Shown here in pieces: positions 42,112 through 51,795 of a DNA stretch of 64,000 nucleotides. The position numbers and the translations under genes were made by a program. This stretch comes from an uncultured Lachnospiraceae bacterium (lineage in GTDB: Bacteria; Bacillota; Clostridia; Lachnospirales; Lachnospiraceae): positions 124,001 through 188,000 of the forward strand of contig CAMKQH010000002.1 in NCBI GenBank assembly GCA_946414885.1. The letters are read 5' to 3'. Under the pieces are notes generated by a model. It worked only from the letters and a program-made list of their open reading frames with translations, made no database searches and was not told the origin of the DNA. Every line of letters starts with the position of its first letter. Position 1 is the stretch's first letter.

Positions 42112-44099
42112 TGGCAGTTAAGAGACCAGAACCTATGATGAAAATGGGCGGCGGCCGCGGCCCGGGAAGCAGACCCCCCAGAGGCGTAAAGGGAGCCAAG
42201 GTAGAGAATGCCGGAAAGATCTTTAAGCGATTAGTGGCTTACGTAGGAAAGTATTACTGGTTCCATTGGATCGTGGTGGCTGTCTGCATTGTTGGAAGCG
42301 TATTGGCGAACCTGCAGGGTACCATGTTTACGCAAAGCTTGATTGACGATCACATTAAACCCTTATATGCGGCGGCTCAAAATGGCGCCGATCCGGATTA
42401 TGCGGGACTGCTTCACGCGATGATGCGCGTCGTGATCTTTTACGCACTCGGCATTGCATGTACTTACACGCAGGCGCGCGTTCTTTTGGTCGTGACCCAG
42501 GGTACCATGAAGCGCCTTCGTAACGAAATGTTTGAGCACATGGAAAAGCTCCCCATCAAGTATTTTGACACGCACGCTCACGGCGACGTAATGTCACTTT
42601 ACACCAATGACGTGGACACCATGCGCCAGATGATCAGCCAGAGTATGCCGCAGATGTTCAACTCGATCATCACCGTGGTCGGCACCTTTATCGCCATGAT
42701 CGCGCTGAGCGTTCCCCTGACGGGACTCACCATTTTGATGGTGCTCGTAATGCTCTTTACCTCCGGTAAGATTGCGGGACTTTCCGGCAAGAATTTCATT
42801 GCGCAGCAAAGAAATCTCGGCATCGTGAACGGTTACATCGAAGAGATGATGAGCGGCCAGAAGGTAATCAAGGTTTTCTGTCACGAAGATCGTGCCCTTC
42901 AGGATTTCAAGGAGTTGAACAATGACCTCTTTGACAGTGCCTACAAGGCAAACAAGTTTGCGAACATCATGATGCCCATCAACGCACAGCTCGGCACTGT
43001 TTCCTACGTACTCTGTGCCTGCGTCGGCGGCGTCCTGGCGATCAGCGTCGGTGAAACGGGATTCTTTGGTCTGTCCGTCGGCAGTCTGGTGGCCTTCCTG
43101 ACGTTGAACAGAAGCTTTAACATGCCCATCAATCAGGTGAGCATGCAAATGAACTCCATCGTTATGGCAATGGCCGGAGCGAAGAGAGTGTTTGACCTCT
43201 TAGATGAAAAGCCTGAGGTTGACGAGGGTTACGTAACCCTTGTCAGCGTTAAGAAGACGAATACGGATCAGATCGCAGAGGTCTTGGAAGAGACCAACGA
43301 GCGTACCGGACTTTGGGCTTGGAAGCATACGCATCAGGCAGACGGGAGCGTCACCTACGTGCCGCTTCAGGGTGAGGTGGTATTTGACGGCGTGGACTTC
43401 GGTTACAACGATGACAAGATGGTTCTTCATGACATTAAGCTCTTTGCAAAGCCCGGACAGAAAATCGCGTTTGTAGGTTCCACCGGCGCCGGCAAGACGA
43501 CCATCATGAATCTGATCAACCGGTTTTATGACATTCAGGACGGTAAGATCCGCTACGACGGCATCAATGTCAACAAGATCAAGAAGGCGGATCTCAGAAG
43601 GTCGCTGGGCATTGTTTTGCAGGAGACAAATCTGTTCACTGCCAGCGTTAAGGAAAACATCCGTTTTGGCAAGCTGGACGCGACGGACGAGGAAGTCATT
43701 GCGGCTGCAAAGCTGGCAAATGCGGATACGTTTATCAGACAGTTGCCTGACGGTTACGACACCGTGTTGACCGGCAACGGCGCAAACTTAAGCCAAGGCC
43801 AGAGGCAGCTCCTTGCCATCGCCCGTGCGGCGATCGCGGATCCTCCGGTACTGATTCTGGATGAGGCAACCTCCTCCATCGATACCAGAACGGAGAGGAT
43901 CGTGCAGGACGGCATGGATAAGCTGATGCACGGCAGAACGACCTTTGTCATCGCACACAGACTCTCGACGATCCAGAACAGCGACTGCATCATGGTCATG
44001 GAGCAGGGACGCATTATCGAAAGAGGTAATCACGAGGAGCTACTGGCGGAAAAAGGAAAATATTATCAGTTATATACCGGAAAAGCGGTTTCGGCATAA
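42111..44099 (+). CDS. Heterodimeric ABC multidrug exporter, catalytic subunit
   Basis: 662 residues: a basic, Gly/Pro-rich N-terminus, six TM helices, a roughly 50-residue insertion between membrane and ATPase domains (near residues 370-420), then Walker A GSTGAGKTT, signature LSQGQRQ and Walker B VLILDEATS with the catalytic Glu. It matches the TM288/LmrD/BmrD half. Its ATG overlaps the stop of the first subunit by 1 nt. Ends in a strong terminator. Confidence 0.9.
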   Translation: MAVKRPEPMMKMGGGRGPGSRPPRGVKGAKVENAGKIFKRLVAYVGKYYWFHWIVVAVCIVGSVLANLQGTMFTQSLIDDHIKPLYAAAQNGADPDYAGLLHAMMRVVIFYALGIACTYTQARVLLVVTQGTMKRLRNEMFEHMEKLPIKYFDTHAHGDVMSLYTNDVDTMRQMISQSMPQMFNSIITVVGTFIAMIALSVPLTGLTILMVLVMLFTSGKIAGLSGKNFIAQQRNLGIVNGYIEEMMSGQKVIKVFCHEDRALQDFKELNNDLFDSAYKANKFANIMMPINAQLGTVSYVLCACVGGVLAISVGETGFFGLSVGSLVAFLTLNRSFNMPINQVSMQMNSIVMAMAGAKRVFDLLDEKPEVDEGYVTLVSVKKTNTDQIAEVLEETNERTGLWAWKHTHQADGSVTYVPLQGEVVFDGVDFGYNDDKMVLHDIKLFAKPGQKIAFVGSTGAGKTTIMNLINRFYDIQDGKIRYDGINVNKIKKADLRRSLGIVLQETNLFTASVKENIRFGKLDATDEEVIAAAKLANADTFIRQLPDGYDTVLTGNGANLSQGQRQLLAIARAAIADPPVLILDEATSSIDTRTERIVQDGMDKLMHGRTTFVIAHRLSTIQNSDCIMVMEQGRIIERGNHEELLAEKGKYYQLYTGKAVSA

Positions 44100-44109
44100 G
44101 CAAGCATCT

Positions 44110-44142
44110 AAGGACTGTGATGATCATTCACAGTCCTTTTTT
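44110..44142 (+). terminator. Intrinsic terminator of the exporter operon
   Basis: AAGGACTGTGA (44110-44120) pairs with 44128-44138 around TGATCAT, with a following T-run. Confidence 0.9.
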
Positions 44143-44258
44143 GGCGGAGAGGACTTTTGTTTTCTGTTTACGTTTATGCGGTTTCGAGGTAAAATGAAAT
44201 CATGGTGAGAGCCTTTTAGGGCTCTGCGAAGAAAGATTAGGGAAAGCGAGGAAAGGTG

Positions 44259-45506
44259 ATGGAGAAAATATCGCCAGTGGAGCGCTTTTTGCGCTACGTG
44301 AAGATTGACACGCAGTCAGATGACAATTCGGGGACAAGCCCCAGTACGGCAAAGCAGCATGACTTGGCGAAAATTTTGGCGGCGGAACTCAAGGAGATGG
44401 GAGCAAAGGAGATCACGTATGATAAGAAGCATTGTTACGTGTATGCAACAATTCCGGCAACGCCTGGGTATGAGAAGTCGCCAACGCTTGGATTTATCGC
44501 CCACGTGGATACGTCCCCTGCAGTGACGGGAGCAGGCGTGAAGCCGCGACTGATCAAAAAATATGATGGAAAAGACATTGTGTTGAATAAGAAAAAGCAA
44601 GTTGTCATGAAAGTGGAGGAATTCCCGGAACTGGCAGAGTTAAAAGGGGAATCCCTGATCGTGACGGACGGCACGACGCTCCTAGGAGCGGATGATAAGG
44701 CGGGCGTGGCCGAGATCATGGCCATGGCGGATTTCCTGATCAGATATCCGGAAATCGGGCACGGAAAGATCCGGATCGGATTTACCCCGGATGAAGAGAT
44801 TGGAAGAGGCCCGGATCACTTTGACGTAAAGCTTTTTGGCGCAGATTACGCTTACACCGTGGACGGAGGTGCCCTGGGAGAGCTGGAGTACGAAAACTTT
44901 AACGCGGCGGGGGCAAAGCTCATTGTTAACGGCAGAAGCACCCATCCGGGAAGCGCAAAGGGAAAGATGATCAATTCTATTTTGATCGCCCAGGAATTTC
45001 AGGGCATGCTTCCGACTTTTGAGAATCCCATCTACACGGAAGGGTATGAAGGCTTTTATCATTTGGACGGGATAAACGGCAACGTGGAGCAGACAATCTG
45101 TGAGTATATCATCCGTGATCACGACAAAAAGCTCTTTGAAAGAAAGAAACAGTTCTTTGCGGAATGCGCGGCGTTCTTGAACAAAAAATACGGAGAGGGC
45201 GTCGTCTGCGCGGAGATCAAGGATTCGTATTATAACATGCGGGAGGTTGTAGAACCTAATTTGCACCTTGTGGAAACGGCTAAGGCGTCGATGGAGGAAC
45301 TGGGGATTGTCCCGAAGGTCGTGCCGATCCGCGGCGGCACGGATGGCGCAAGATTGTCCTTCCTTGGACTCCCCTGCCCGAACCTTTGCACGGGTGGTGC
45401 AAACTATCACGGCAGATTTGAGTACGTGCACGTGCAGGGCATGGAGCGCACGGCGCAATTGCTCGTAAGGATCGTGGAAGCCTACGCAAAGCGGGAGAAG
45501 TCATGA
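44259..45506 (+). CDS. pepT: Peptidase T (tripeptide aminopeptidase)
   Basis: A 415-residue M20 metallopeptidase. Metal ligands are visible in [28 protein letters not shown] and NYHGR. It removes N-terminal residues from tripeptides in the cytosol. The start is ATG 44259 after AGGAAAGG, rather than the overlapping GTG 44256. Monocistronic, with a strong terminator after it. Confidence 0.95.
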   Translation: MEKISPVERFLRYVKIDTQSDDNSGTSPSTAKQHDLAKILAAELKEMGAKEITYDKKHCYVYATIPATPGYEKSPTLGFIAHVDTSPAVTGAGVKPRLIKKYDGKDIVLNKKKQVVMKVEEFPELAELKGESLIVTDGTTLLGADDKAGVAEIMAMADFLIRYPEIGHGKIRIGFTPDEEIGRGPDHFDVKLFGADYAYTVDGGALGELEYENFNAAGAKLIVNGRSTHPGSAKGKMINSILIAQEFQGMLPTFENPIYTEGYEGFYHLDGINGNVEQTICEYIIRDHDKKLFERKKQFFAECAAFLNKKYGEGVVCAEIKDSYYNMREVVEPNLHLVETAKASMEELGIVPKVVPIRGGTDGARLSFLGLPCPNLCTGGANYHGRFEYVHVQGMERTAQLLVRIVEAYAKREKS

Positions 45507-45553
45507 TAACCACAAATGTGACTATGTGCTTGTTATTTGCGTAAAGACGTGTT

Positions 45554-45596
45554 AAAATGATCATGGATTCGTGCGTTGAATTCATGATCATTTTTT
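45554..45596 (+). terminator. Intrinsic terminator after pepT
   Basis: A 17-bp stem (45554-45570 with 45578-45594, one G-T pair) around a 7-nt loop, ending in a T-run; the A-run on the left makes it nearly symmetric. Confidence 0.85.
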
Positions 45597-45636
45597 ACGT
45601 GCCGGAGTGGCGGCGGAAAGGAAGGTAAGTGAAGTT

Positions 45637-46329
45637 ATGAAAAAATTAGTGGCAGAATTTATCGGTACTTGCGTCCTTGTGGTGTGTGGTTGCGGAACGG
45701 CGATGTTGGTTGGGTGTGATGCGGCAAACGGCGGCGGATATATCTTGACGGCGCTGGCATTTGGTCTTACCATCGTGGCAATGGCTTACAGCATTGGCAA
45801 TATTTCCGGATGTCATATTAACCCTGCGGTTTCTCTTGGCGTGTTGATGACGGGCGGCATGAAGGTTGATGAATTTATTAAGTACGTGGTTGCACAGTGC
45901 CTTGGCGCATTGGCGGGCAGTGGAATTCTGGCAGCGATCTTTGGACTTGGCGGCGTCACCGACGCAACCGGCGGATTTGGTTCCAATGGACTTGGCGGCG
46001 TGAGCGGAAGCGCAGTTGCAGGACTTTTGGTTGAGGTTGTGCTGACCTTTGTCTTTGTAATTGCAATCCTTGGCGTAACTTCAAAGAAGGCAAATCACGG
46101 TTCCTTTGCGGGCCTGGTGATCGGTCTGTCCTTGGTACTGGTACACATTCTTGGCATTGGCCTGACCGGCACGTCCGTGAATCCCGCGAGAAGCCTTGGC
46201 CCGGCCATCGTGGCAGCAATCACTGGCAATACGGCACCCATCGCGTGCGTATGGGTATTTATTGTTGGACCTTTTGCAGGTGCTGCTCTTGCGGCAGTGA
46301 CTTATAAGTTTCTTGCAGAAGAAAAATAG
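45637..46329 (+). CDS. aqpZ: Aquaporin, water-channel type
   Basis: A 230-residue MIP channel with six helices and both NPA motifs (HINPAV and SVNPAR). The selectivity positions look like AqpZ: Phe in LAFGLT, His in LVHILG, Thr and Arg around TSVNPAR, so water rather than glycerol is the likely substrate. The start is ATG 45637, giving the family N-terminus MKKLVAEFIGT; ATG 45607 is upstream without a site. Confidence 0.9.
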   Translation: MKKLVAEFIGTCVLVVCGCGTAMLVGCDAANGGGYILTALAFGLTIVAMAYSIGNISGCHINPAVSLGVLMTGGMKVDEFIKYVVAQCLGALAGSGILAAIFGLGGVTDATGGFGSNGLGGVSGSAVAGLLVEVVLTFVFVIAILGVTSKKANHGSFAGLVIGLSLVLVHILGIGLTGTSVNPARSLGPAIVAAITGNTAPIACVWVFIVGPFAGAALAAVTYKFLAEEK

Positions 46330-46371
46330 AACGTTATAAAAATTTATATATATGACGGAGGGAAATGACAA

Positions 46372-48129
46372 ATGATAGTATGTCCTAAATGTGGAAAAGA
46401 GCTTCCGGACGGAACGAAGTTCTGTAGCAAGTGTGGAGCAAACCTGGCTGAGTTAGCGGCTCAGGCAGCGCCTCAGGATGCAGCGCCCCAGGCAGCAGCA
46501 CCTCAGGATGCAGCGCCTCAGGCAGCACCTCAGCAGGCAGCGCCCCAGGCGACACCTCAGCAGGCAGCACCTCAGCAGGCAGCAACACCTCAGGCAGTGC
46601 CTCAACAGGCTGCGGCTCAGGACGGTGCGGCTCAGGAAGGCATGAATGAGAAGAAAAAGAAGATCGTGAAGTTTGCAGCCATTGGCGTGGCAGCATTTGT
46701 TTTCCTTTTCCTTGTCATCAGCCTGTTTTCCGGAAATAAGGGTGGCAAGCATTATGCGATCTATCTGAAGGATAAGGAGCTTACCTATTCTAACTTGAAG
46801 GCAAAGGGTTCCTGGCAGATTTCGGAAAAGCTTGCCAAGGACAGTGACATCGGTACTTCTTCCCTGATTGGTGAGAGTGATATTTATGAGTGCGTTCTGT
46901 CCAAGGACGGCAAGACCATTTTCTTCCCGGACAAGAAGGAAAGATCTGACAGCGGTACCAATCTGTTCTACAGAAAGGTAAAGAGCAAAAAGGATCCAGT
47001 AAAGGTTGATTCCTCCATCGCCGTTTATTACGTAAACGATGCATGCAATCTGGTAACTTACCAGAAGACGTCCTCCGATCTTTACCAGTATAAGGTAAAG
47101 AAGGAAGAGAAGGAAAAGATTGCTTCCGAAGTATCTGATTTCAGGGTTTCCGATGACGGCAAGAGGGTTGTATACCGCAAGTCTACTGGAGAAGTTTACG
47201 TTTGGAACGGTAAGGAAAGCGAAAAGATTGACAGTGACTCCTCCCGCGTTAATTCCGTAAACGGCAACGTTGTTTACTATACGAAGGATAACTCCCTTTA
47301 CAAGAAGAGTGGTTCCAAGGATAAGGAAAAGATCCTTTCCGACGTAAGCCGCATTCTGTATATCTATGACAGCGGTGAAATTTACTACGTAAAGGCTGAC
47401 GACAGCGAGAAGAATCTTTACTACTACAATGGTAAGGAATCTGAGAAGATCGCTGAGAATTATGCAAGCGTGTCTGGCATTTGCTACAAGACTCCCGTCA
47501 TTGCGTTTAAGGCAAAGGAATCTGAGAGCAGCAGTAAGGCTACCGCATACGTTGCAGTAAAGAAGAACGTAGCGGAGTTCGAATTCGAAGACGCATCCGA
47601 TATCCAGTTCTCTGAGAATGGCAAGACCATCTTCTTTATGGCTGATCTGTCCAAGGATGGAGACGAGGGCGTGCTTTACAGTGCATCCGTTTCTTCCAAG
47701 GGTCTTGGAAAGGCTAACAAGATTGACGAGGACGTATTTACCGGCTTCTACGGCGTTACGAACAAGAATAAGGCATATTATTTCAAAGAGTGCAATAAAA
47801 AGGGTACTGGCGATTTCTTCTATGACAAGAAGCAGATCGATACGGACGTTTACGCATATGGCGTACAGTACTGCGATGATGCAAAGAGGTTTTACTTCCT
47901 GACCGATTACAACACCAATAATGGCTCCGGAACCTTGAAGACCAGCACCGGCGGCAAGGCCAAGAAGATTGCGGATGACGCATTCATGCCCGTGGCTCTT
48001 CCGAATGGATACGTTCTTTATCTGTCTGATTACAGCACCAAATCCTATAAGGGTGACCTCTACTTCAGCAAGGGTGGAAAGCCCACGAAACTTGATGAGG
48101 ACGTAAACGTAATACTGAGCTTTGAATAA
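46372..48129 (+). CDS. Zinc-ribbon protein with Gln/Ala/Pro linker, TM helix and extracytoplasmic propeller-like domain
   Basis: 585 residues. N-terminal zinc ribbon (CPKCGK...CSKCGA), a 55-residue repeat linker of APQ/QAA units, one TM helix (about 102-122), then 460 residues of repeated strands with SDDGK/SKDGK-type turns (at least SKDGKTIFF, SDDGKRVVY, SENGKTIFF), which look like TolB/WD-type propeller blades on the outside. The role is unknown; sensing or scaffold functions are guesses. ATG 46372 has GGAGGG. Next to a second zinc-ribbon membrane gene 35 nt downstream. Confidence 0.7.
   Translation: MIVCPKCGKELPDGTKFCSKCGANLAELAAQAAPQDAAPQAAAPQDAAPQAAPQQAAPQATPQQAAPQQAATPQAVPQQAAAQDGAAQEGMNEKKKKIVKFAAIGVAAFVFLFLVISLFSGNKGGKHYAIYLKDKELTYSNLKAKGSWQISEKLAKDSDIGTSSLIGESDIYECVLSKDGKTIFFPDKKERSDSGTNLFYRKVKSKKDPVKVDSSIAVYYVNDACNLVTYQKTSSDLYQYKVKKEEKEKIASEVSDFRVSDDGKRVVYRKSTGEVYVWNGKESEKIDSDSSRVNSVNGNVVYYTKDNSLYKKSGSKDKEKILSDVSRILYIYDSGEIYYVKADDSEKNLYYYNGKESEKIAENYASVSGICYKTPVIAFKAKESESSSKATAYVAVKKNVAEFEFEDASDIQFSENGKTIFFMADLSKDGDEGVLYSASVSSKGLGKANKIDEDVFTGFYGVTNKNKAYYFKECNKKGTGDFFYDKKQIDTDVYAYGVQYCDDAKRFYFLTDYNTNNGSGTLKTSTGGKAKKIADDAFMPVALPNGYVLYLSDYSTKSYKGDLYFSKGGKPTKLDEDVNVILSFE
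46462..46620 (+). repeat. Gln/Ala/Pro-coding degenerate repeats
   Basis: Tandem CAGGCAGC(A/G)CCTCAG-like units encode the linker between zinc ribbon and TM helix of the gene at 46372. Confidence 0.85.
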
Positions 48130-48164
48130 TTTGGTGACGTACAACAGAGGAGGGAGAGAAAAGC

Positions 48165-49514
48165 ATGTTTTGTACAAACTGTGGAACGCGTTTGGACGAT
48201 GACGCGTTGTTCTGTCCTAATTGTGGCACGAGGCTAAAAACCGTCGAGGAGAAGCCTGAAGAGAAGCCTGAGGAAGCAAAGGCGGAAGAAAAGCCCGCGG
48301 AAGAAAAGGCGGAGGAGAAGGCGGAAGAAAAGCCCGCCGAGAAGCCTGAAGAAAAGAAGCCTGAGGAAGTAAAGGCAGAGGAGAAGGCGGAAGAAAAGCC
48401 CGCCGAGAAGCCTGAGGAAAAGAAGCCTGAGGAAGCAAAGGCAGAAGAGAAGCCCGAGGAAGTAAAGTCCGAGGAGAAGCCGGCACCGGTGCCTCCCGTA
48501 ATGCCTGCAGCTCCCGTGGCACCGGCGCCTCCCGAGATCCCTTCGGATGGGAAGACGGATAAAAAGGCAGAGAAAAAGGCGAAGAAGGCAGGACTTCATC
48601 CCAAGCCTTCCGGAGGCAAGAAATTCCTTTCCGTTCTGCTTTGCATCGTGATTTTTGCGGCAACGGTGACGGCTGGTCTGGTTCTGGCACTGCGGATGAG
48701 CTGTTCGGGAGCAAATCTGAGAAAAACCTTGGAAAATTTAGACGTGGCTTCCATCACCATGCCTGACCTGAAAACGAAGGAAGCAGTATCCTTAATGGAT
48801 TTCCTCGAAAGCACCAGCGGATTTAATTTTGAAAAGACGGCAGGCATCAAAAAAGCCGATCTCGAGAAGTTCCTGGCAAAGCCGTACGTGGTGGAGCTGT
48901 TTACGGATACGGTTGTGGGATACGCCAATTATTTTATGGACGGAAAGACACCGGATGCATTTACGAAGAAGGATGCGCTTAAGTTCATTGAAAAGCACAA
49001 TGATGATCTCTATTCCCTTACGGGATTCTCTTTCGTGTATCAGGATCCTTCCACCGGAAAGAGCATGGTGTATGACGTGGACGTGAATAATGCCTTTAAG
49101 GATTTGGGCACGGATGAAGTGACGCCCGAATTTTTGGAGAAGCAGCTCGGCCTTTCCTTTGCACCGTTCAAGTTCGCGCTTTCCTTGATCGGCGTGATCG
49201 TATTTGTGGCAGTGGCAGTATTGTTTAGCATTTTGGTTCTGCTTCTTCACAAGAAGACCAAACACAGCGGATATTCGTTTGTGGGAATGACGATCATCTT
49301 GTCCGGCATCGTAATTGCAGGTCTGGCAGGAGCAGGTAAGCTGATCCTTGGCAAATGGAACAGCACGTTCCTGAACGCTCTGCTTTCGCCGCTTACGACC
49401 AACGCGTTGACCATCGGAGGCTGCATTTTTGCACTTGGTTTCCTGATTTTTGTGATCGGTAGGGGAATCTGCACGGCAAAGGCGAAAAAGAGATTAAAGC
49501 AGGCTGAAGCATAA
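48165..49514 (+). CDS. Zinc-ribbon membrane protein with Glu/Lys/Pro repeat linker
   Basis: 449 residues: zinc ribbon (CTNCGT...CPNCGT, residues 3-24), about 95 residues of EEKPAEK/EEKKPEE repeats, a Pro/Ala segment, a TM helix (about 153-175), an extracytoplasmic domain of about 160 residues, then three further TM helices (from about 337) and a basic tail. The layout parallels the preceding gene although the outside domains differ. ATG 48165 has GGAGGGAGAG. Probably an operon with 46372. Function unknown. Confidence 0.65.
   Translation: MFCTNCGTRLDDDALFCPNCGTRLKTVEEKPEEKPEEAKAEEKPAEEKAEEKAEEKPAEKPEEKKPEEVKAEEKAEEKPAEKPEEKKPEEAKAEEKPEEVKSEEKPAPVPPVMPAAPVAPAPPEIPSDGKTDKKAEKKAKKAGLHPKPSGGKKFLSVLLCIVIFAATVTAGLVLALRMSCSGANLRKTLENLDVASITMPDLKTKEAVSLMDFLESTSGFNFEKTAGIKKADLEKFLAKPYVVELFTDTVVGYANYFMDGKTPDAFTKKDALKFIEKHNDDLYSLTGFSFVYQDPSTGKSMVYDVDVNNAFKDLGTDEVTPEFLEKQLGLSFAPFKFALSLIGVIVFVAVAVLFSILVLLLHKKTKHSGYSFVGMTIILSGIVIAGLAGAGKLILGKWNSTFLNALLSPLTTNALTIGGCIFALGFLIFVIGRGICTAKAKKRLKQAEA
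48247..48480 (+). repeat. Glu/Lys/Pro-coding tandem repeats
   Basis: Degenerate units of GAGAAGCCTGAGGAA type encode the acidic/basic linker of the gene at 48165; one block of about 75 bp is duplicated nearly exactly (48318-48400 region versus 48385-48460). Confidence 0.75.
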
Positions 49515-49555
49515 GCGGATTGGCTTGCGGGAGAGATATGTTATGAATCACAAAG

Positions 49556-49599
49556 GTCCCATGAAACTTCCTATAAGGGAGTTTTATGGGACTTTTTTT
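49556..49599 (+). terminator. Intrinsic terminator after the zinc-ribbon genes
   Basis: GTCCCATGAAACT pairs with AGTTTTATGGGAC (one G-T pair), followed by seven T residues. Confidence 0.88.
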
Positions 49600-49669
49600 G
49601 CGCTAAGATAATCTCAAGCAAAGCAAAGGAAATAAAGTTGGCAATAGAAGTGCAAAGGAGGATTAGCGC

Positions 49670-50053
49670 ATGGAAAAGAGAAAGGCATCCGTAATGGGAA
49701 GAGTGTTGCTGGTGGTGTTGGGAGTGGCGTTCCTGATCCTTTGTTTGGGAGTGACGGCCTCCGCCAGAGGCAGGAAGCTGGCGCGGGAGGAGAGACAAAA
49801 GCAATATCTGGAAAGTAAGGAGACGGTAGTCCGGGAGATCCGGGAATACCTGGGAAAGAAAGGCTATCCTAGCAGCGGCGTGACGCTGACCAAGAGGGAG
49901 TTTGGGGAGGATGAGGAAGAATACAGGCTCACGGTACACCATGGGAGAATGGAGCATTTGAGCCAGGAGGAGCGCGACGCGCTGACCGAGGAATTGTCGG
50001 GCTTTGCCAGCGGTTTCGGGCAGGATGCGGTCATGCTTGTGACAATCAGATAA
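49670..50053 (+). CDS. Small membrane-anchored protein of unknown function
   Basis: 127 residues: a basic start, one TM helix or uncleaved signal (about 9-30, GRVLLVVLGVAFLILCLGV), then a charged helical segment and a compact alpha/beta domain (YRLTVHHGRMEHL, AVMLVTIR). No family was recognised. RBS AAAGGAGG, monocistronic between a terminator and the next promoter. Confidence 0.6.
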   Translation: MEKRKASVMGRVLLVVLGVAFLILCLGVTASARGRKLAREERQKQYLESKETVVREIREYLGKKGYPSSGVTLTKREFGEDEEEYRLTVHHGRMEHLSQEERDALTEELSGFASGFGQDAVMLVTIR

Positions 50054-50077
50054 AACGAGGATTTGTAAAAGAACTAC

Positions 50078-50106
50078 GTGACATTTGCCGTCAAATGGGG
50101 TATACT
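50078..50106 (+). promoter_or_regulatory. Promoter of the DUF1653 gene
   Basis: GTGACA (50078-50083), 17 bp and TATACT (50101-50106). Confidence 0.7.
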
Positions 50107-50150
50107 ATCTGAAAGGGCGTTTTGCCGCGCTGCTTAAGGAGGAAAAGGCA

Positions 50151-50789
50151 ATGTCATATGTTCCAAGACCCCAAGAGATTTATAAACATTTCAAAGGAAA
50201 CCTATATCAGATCATTACGGTGGCAGAGCATTCCGAAACCGGGGAAAAGCTGGTAATCTACCAGGCCCTGTACGGAGATTTTAAGATTTATGCAAGGGAG
50301 CTCGGCATGTTTACCAGTAAGGTGGACAGGAGTAAGTATCCTAACGCCGCGCAGGAATATCGTTTTGAACTGCAGAACGTGCAGGCGAGCCAACCTGCTC
50401 CGCAGAGCGTGCAGAACGTGCAGGCGAACCGGCAGGCTCCGCAGGCCGCTCAGGCAAATCAGTGGAGCGTGCAGAACGCACAGACGGAGCGGCAGGCTAC
50501 ACAGGCCGCGCGGGCAAGTCAGCCGGCTTCGGCGTCCGTCATGAATGAAGTGACGGAGGCGGAAGCGAATCTGGATCCCCTGATCCTGGAATTTCTGGAT
50601 GCAGATGATTACGAGGCTAAGCTCAATGTTCTGGCCGCATTGCATCACCGCATCACGGATGACATGATCACGATCATGGCCGTGGCCAGTGACGTGGAAG
50701 TAGAGGAGGGCGATCTGGAAGACCGTTACACTCAGTTGCGAAACTGCCTGCTGACCTTGGAAAAATATGAAAGCAGCCGCGTGAGATGA
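50151..50789 (+). CDS. DUF1653 protein with Gln-rich repeat linker
   Basis: 212 residues. Residues about 8-65 match DUF1653 (YKHFKGNLYQIITVAEHSETGEKLVIYQAL, ELGMF). A linker of VQN-[VA]-Q-[AT] repeats (about 78-135) follows, then a helical domain (LDPLILEFLDADDYEAKL). The start is ATG 50151 after AAGGAGG; ATG 50085 lies inside the promoter. DUF1653 function is unknown. The 5'-nucleotidase gene follows at 43 nt. Confidence 0.8.
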   Translation: MSYVPRPQEIYKHFKGNLYQIITVAEHSETGEKLVIYQALYGDFKIYARELGMFTSKVDRSKYPNAAQEYRFELQNVQASQPAPQSVQNVQANRQAPQAAQANQWSVQNAQTERQATQAARASQPASASVMNEVTEAEANLDPLILEFLDADDYEAKLNVLAALHHRITDDMITIMAVASDVEVEEGDLEDRYTQLRNCLLTLEKYESSRVR

Positions 50790-50832
50790 CGTAGGGTTCC
50801 TGAAGGTGAAGAGCCGGAAAGGAGCTGGAAGC

Positions 50833-51795
50833 ATGGCAAAGTCATTGACGGATAAGATGGTGATCGGAGTATCCTCCAGGGCGCTGTTTGACCTGAGCGC
50901 GGAGAATCACATTTTTGAGACGGAAGGGACGGAGAGCTATTGCCGGTATCAGGTTGAGCATGAAAATGACGTGCTGAAGCCGGGACCGGGGTTTGAACTG
51001 ATCCGCTCATTGCTCACGCTGAACCAGGTAAAGCCTGGCAGGGAGCTTGTGGAAGTGATCGTTATGTCGAGAAACAGTCCGGATACTTCCCTGCGCGTGT
51101 TTAATGCCATACGGCATTACGGGCTCCCCATCACGAGGGCCGTTCTTGCCAGCGGGGCTTCCCTTGCGCCTTATCTCAACGCATTTCATACGGATCTGTT
51201 TTTGTCCGCCTGCGAGGATGACGTGCAGTCGGCCGTGGACAGCGGGATCGCGGGCGGCATCATCTGCACGGAGCACGTGATGAAGGTGAAGGCCTTTCCC
51301 GACGCGCAAAGAGAGCCGGCGAGGATCCGCATCGCGTTTGACGGGGATGCCGTGCTTTTTACGGACGAGTCGGAGCAGATCTTTCAGGAAAAAGGCTTGA
51401 AGGCCTTTGAAGAAAATGAGAGTAACTTGGCGAAGACGCCGCTTCAGGAGGGGCCTTTTGCAAATTTCCTGAGAAAGCTGTCAGACCTGCAGCGGGAGCT
51501 TGGCGTGGAGGATTGCCCGATCCGCACGGCGCTTGTTACCGCAAGGAGCGCGCCGGCGCATGAGAGAGTGATACGGACCCTGAGGGCATGGAACGTCAGG
51601 GTGGATGAGGCGTTCTTCCTGGGAGGCCTGGAGAAAAAAGAGATCCTGCGGGCTTTTGGAGCCCAGATCTTCTTTGACGACCAATCCATTCACACCATGA
51701 GCGCGTCGCAGGCAGTACCAGCAGCAAGGGTGCCTTATCGAAACAGAAAGAGACCACTTACGTCGAATGAAGAAACAAACGTCAAAACAGGATGA
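50833..51795 (+). CDS. 5'-nucleotidase (cytosolic NT5C1-like family)
   Basis: 320 residues resembling the 5'-nucleotidase family PF06189: IGVSSRALFDLS with the nucleophile-type motif at the N-terminus, VIVMSRNSPDTSLRVFNAI, ITRAVLASG, IAFDGDAVLF and FFDDQ. These HAD-like enzymes dephosphorylate nucleoside monophosphates. The start is ATG 50833 after AAGGAG; ATG 50806 has no good site. Its 3' end overlaps mutY by 29 nt, so the two are coupled. Confidence 0.85.
   Translation: MAKSLTDKMVIGVSSRALFDLSAENHIFETEGTESYCRYQVEHENDVLKPGPGFELIRSLLTLNQVKPGRELVEVIVMSRNSPDTSLRVFNAIRHYGLPITRAVLASGASLAPYLNAFHTDLFLSACEDDVQSAVDSGIAGGIICTEHVMKVKAFPDAQREPARIRIAFDGDAVLFTDESEQIFQEKGLKAFEENESNLAKTPLQEGPFANFLRKLSDLQRELGVEDCPIRTALVTARSAPAHERVIRTLRAWNVRVDEAFFLGGLEKKEILRAFGAQIFFDDQSIHTMSASQAVPAARVPYRNRKRPLTSNEETNVKTG

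Noticed and set aside
48165-49514. Possible sporulation or cell-wall role for the zinc-ribbon proteins
   Set aside because: No sequence feature supports it; they lie away from the sporulation block and have their own terminator.
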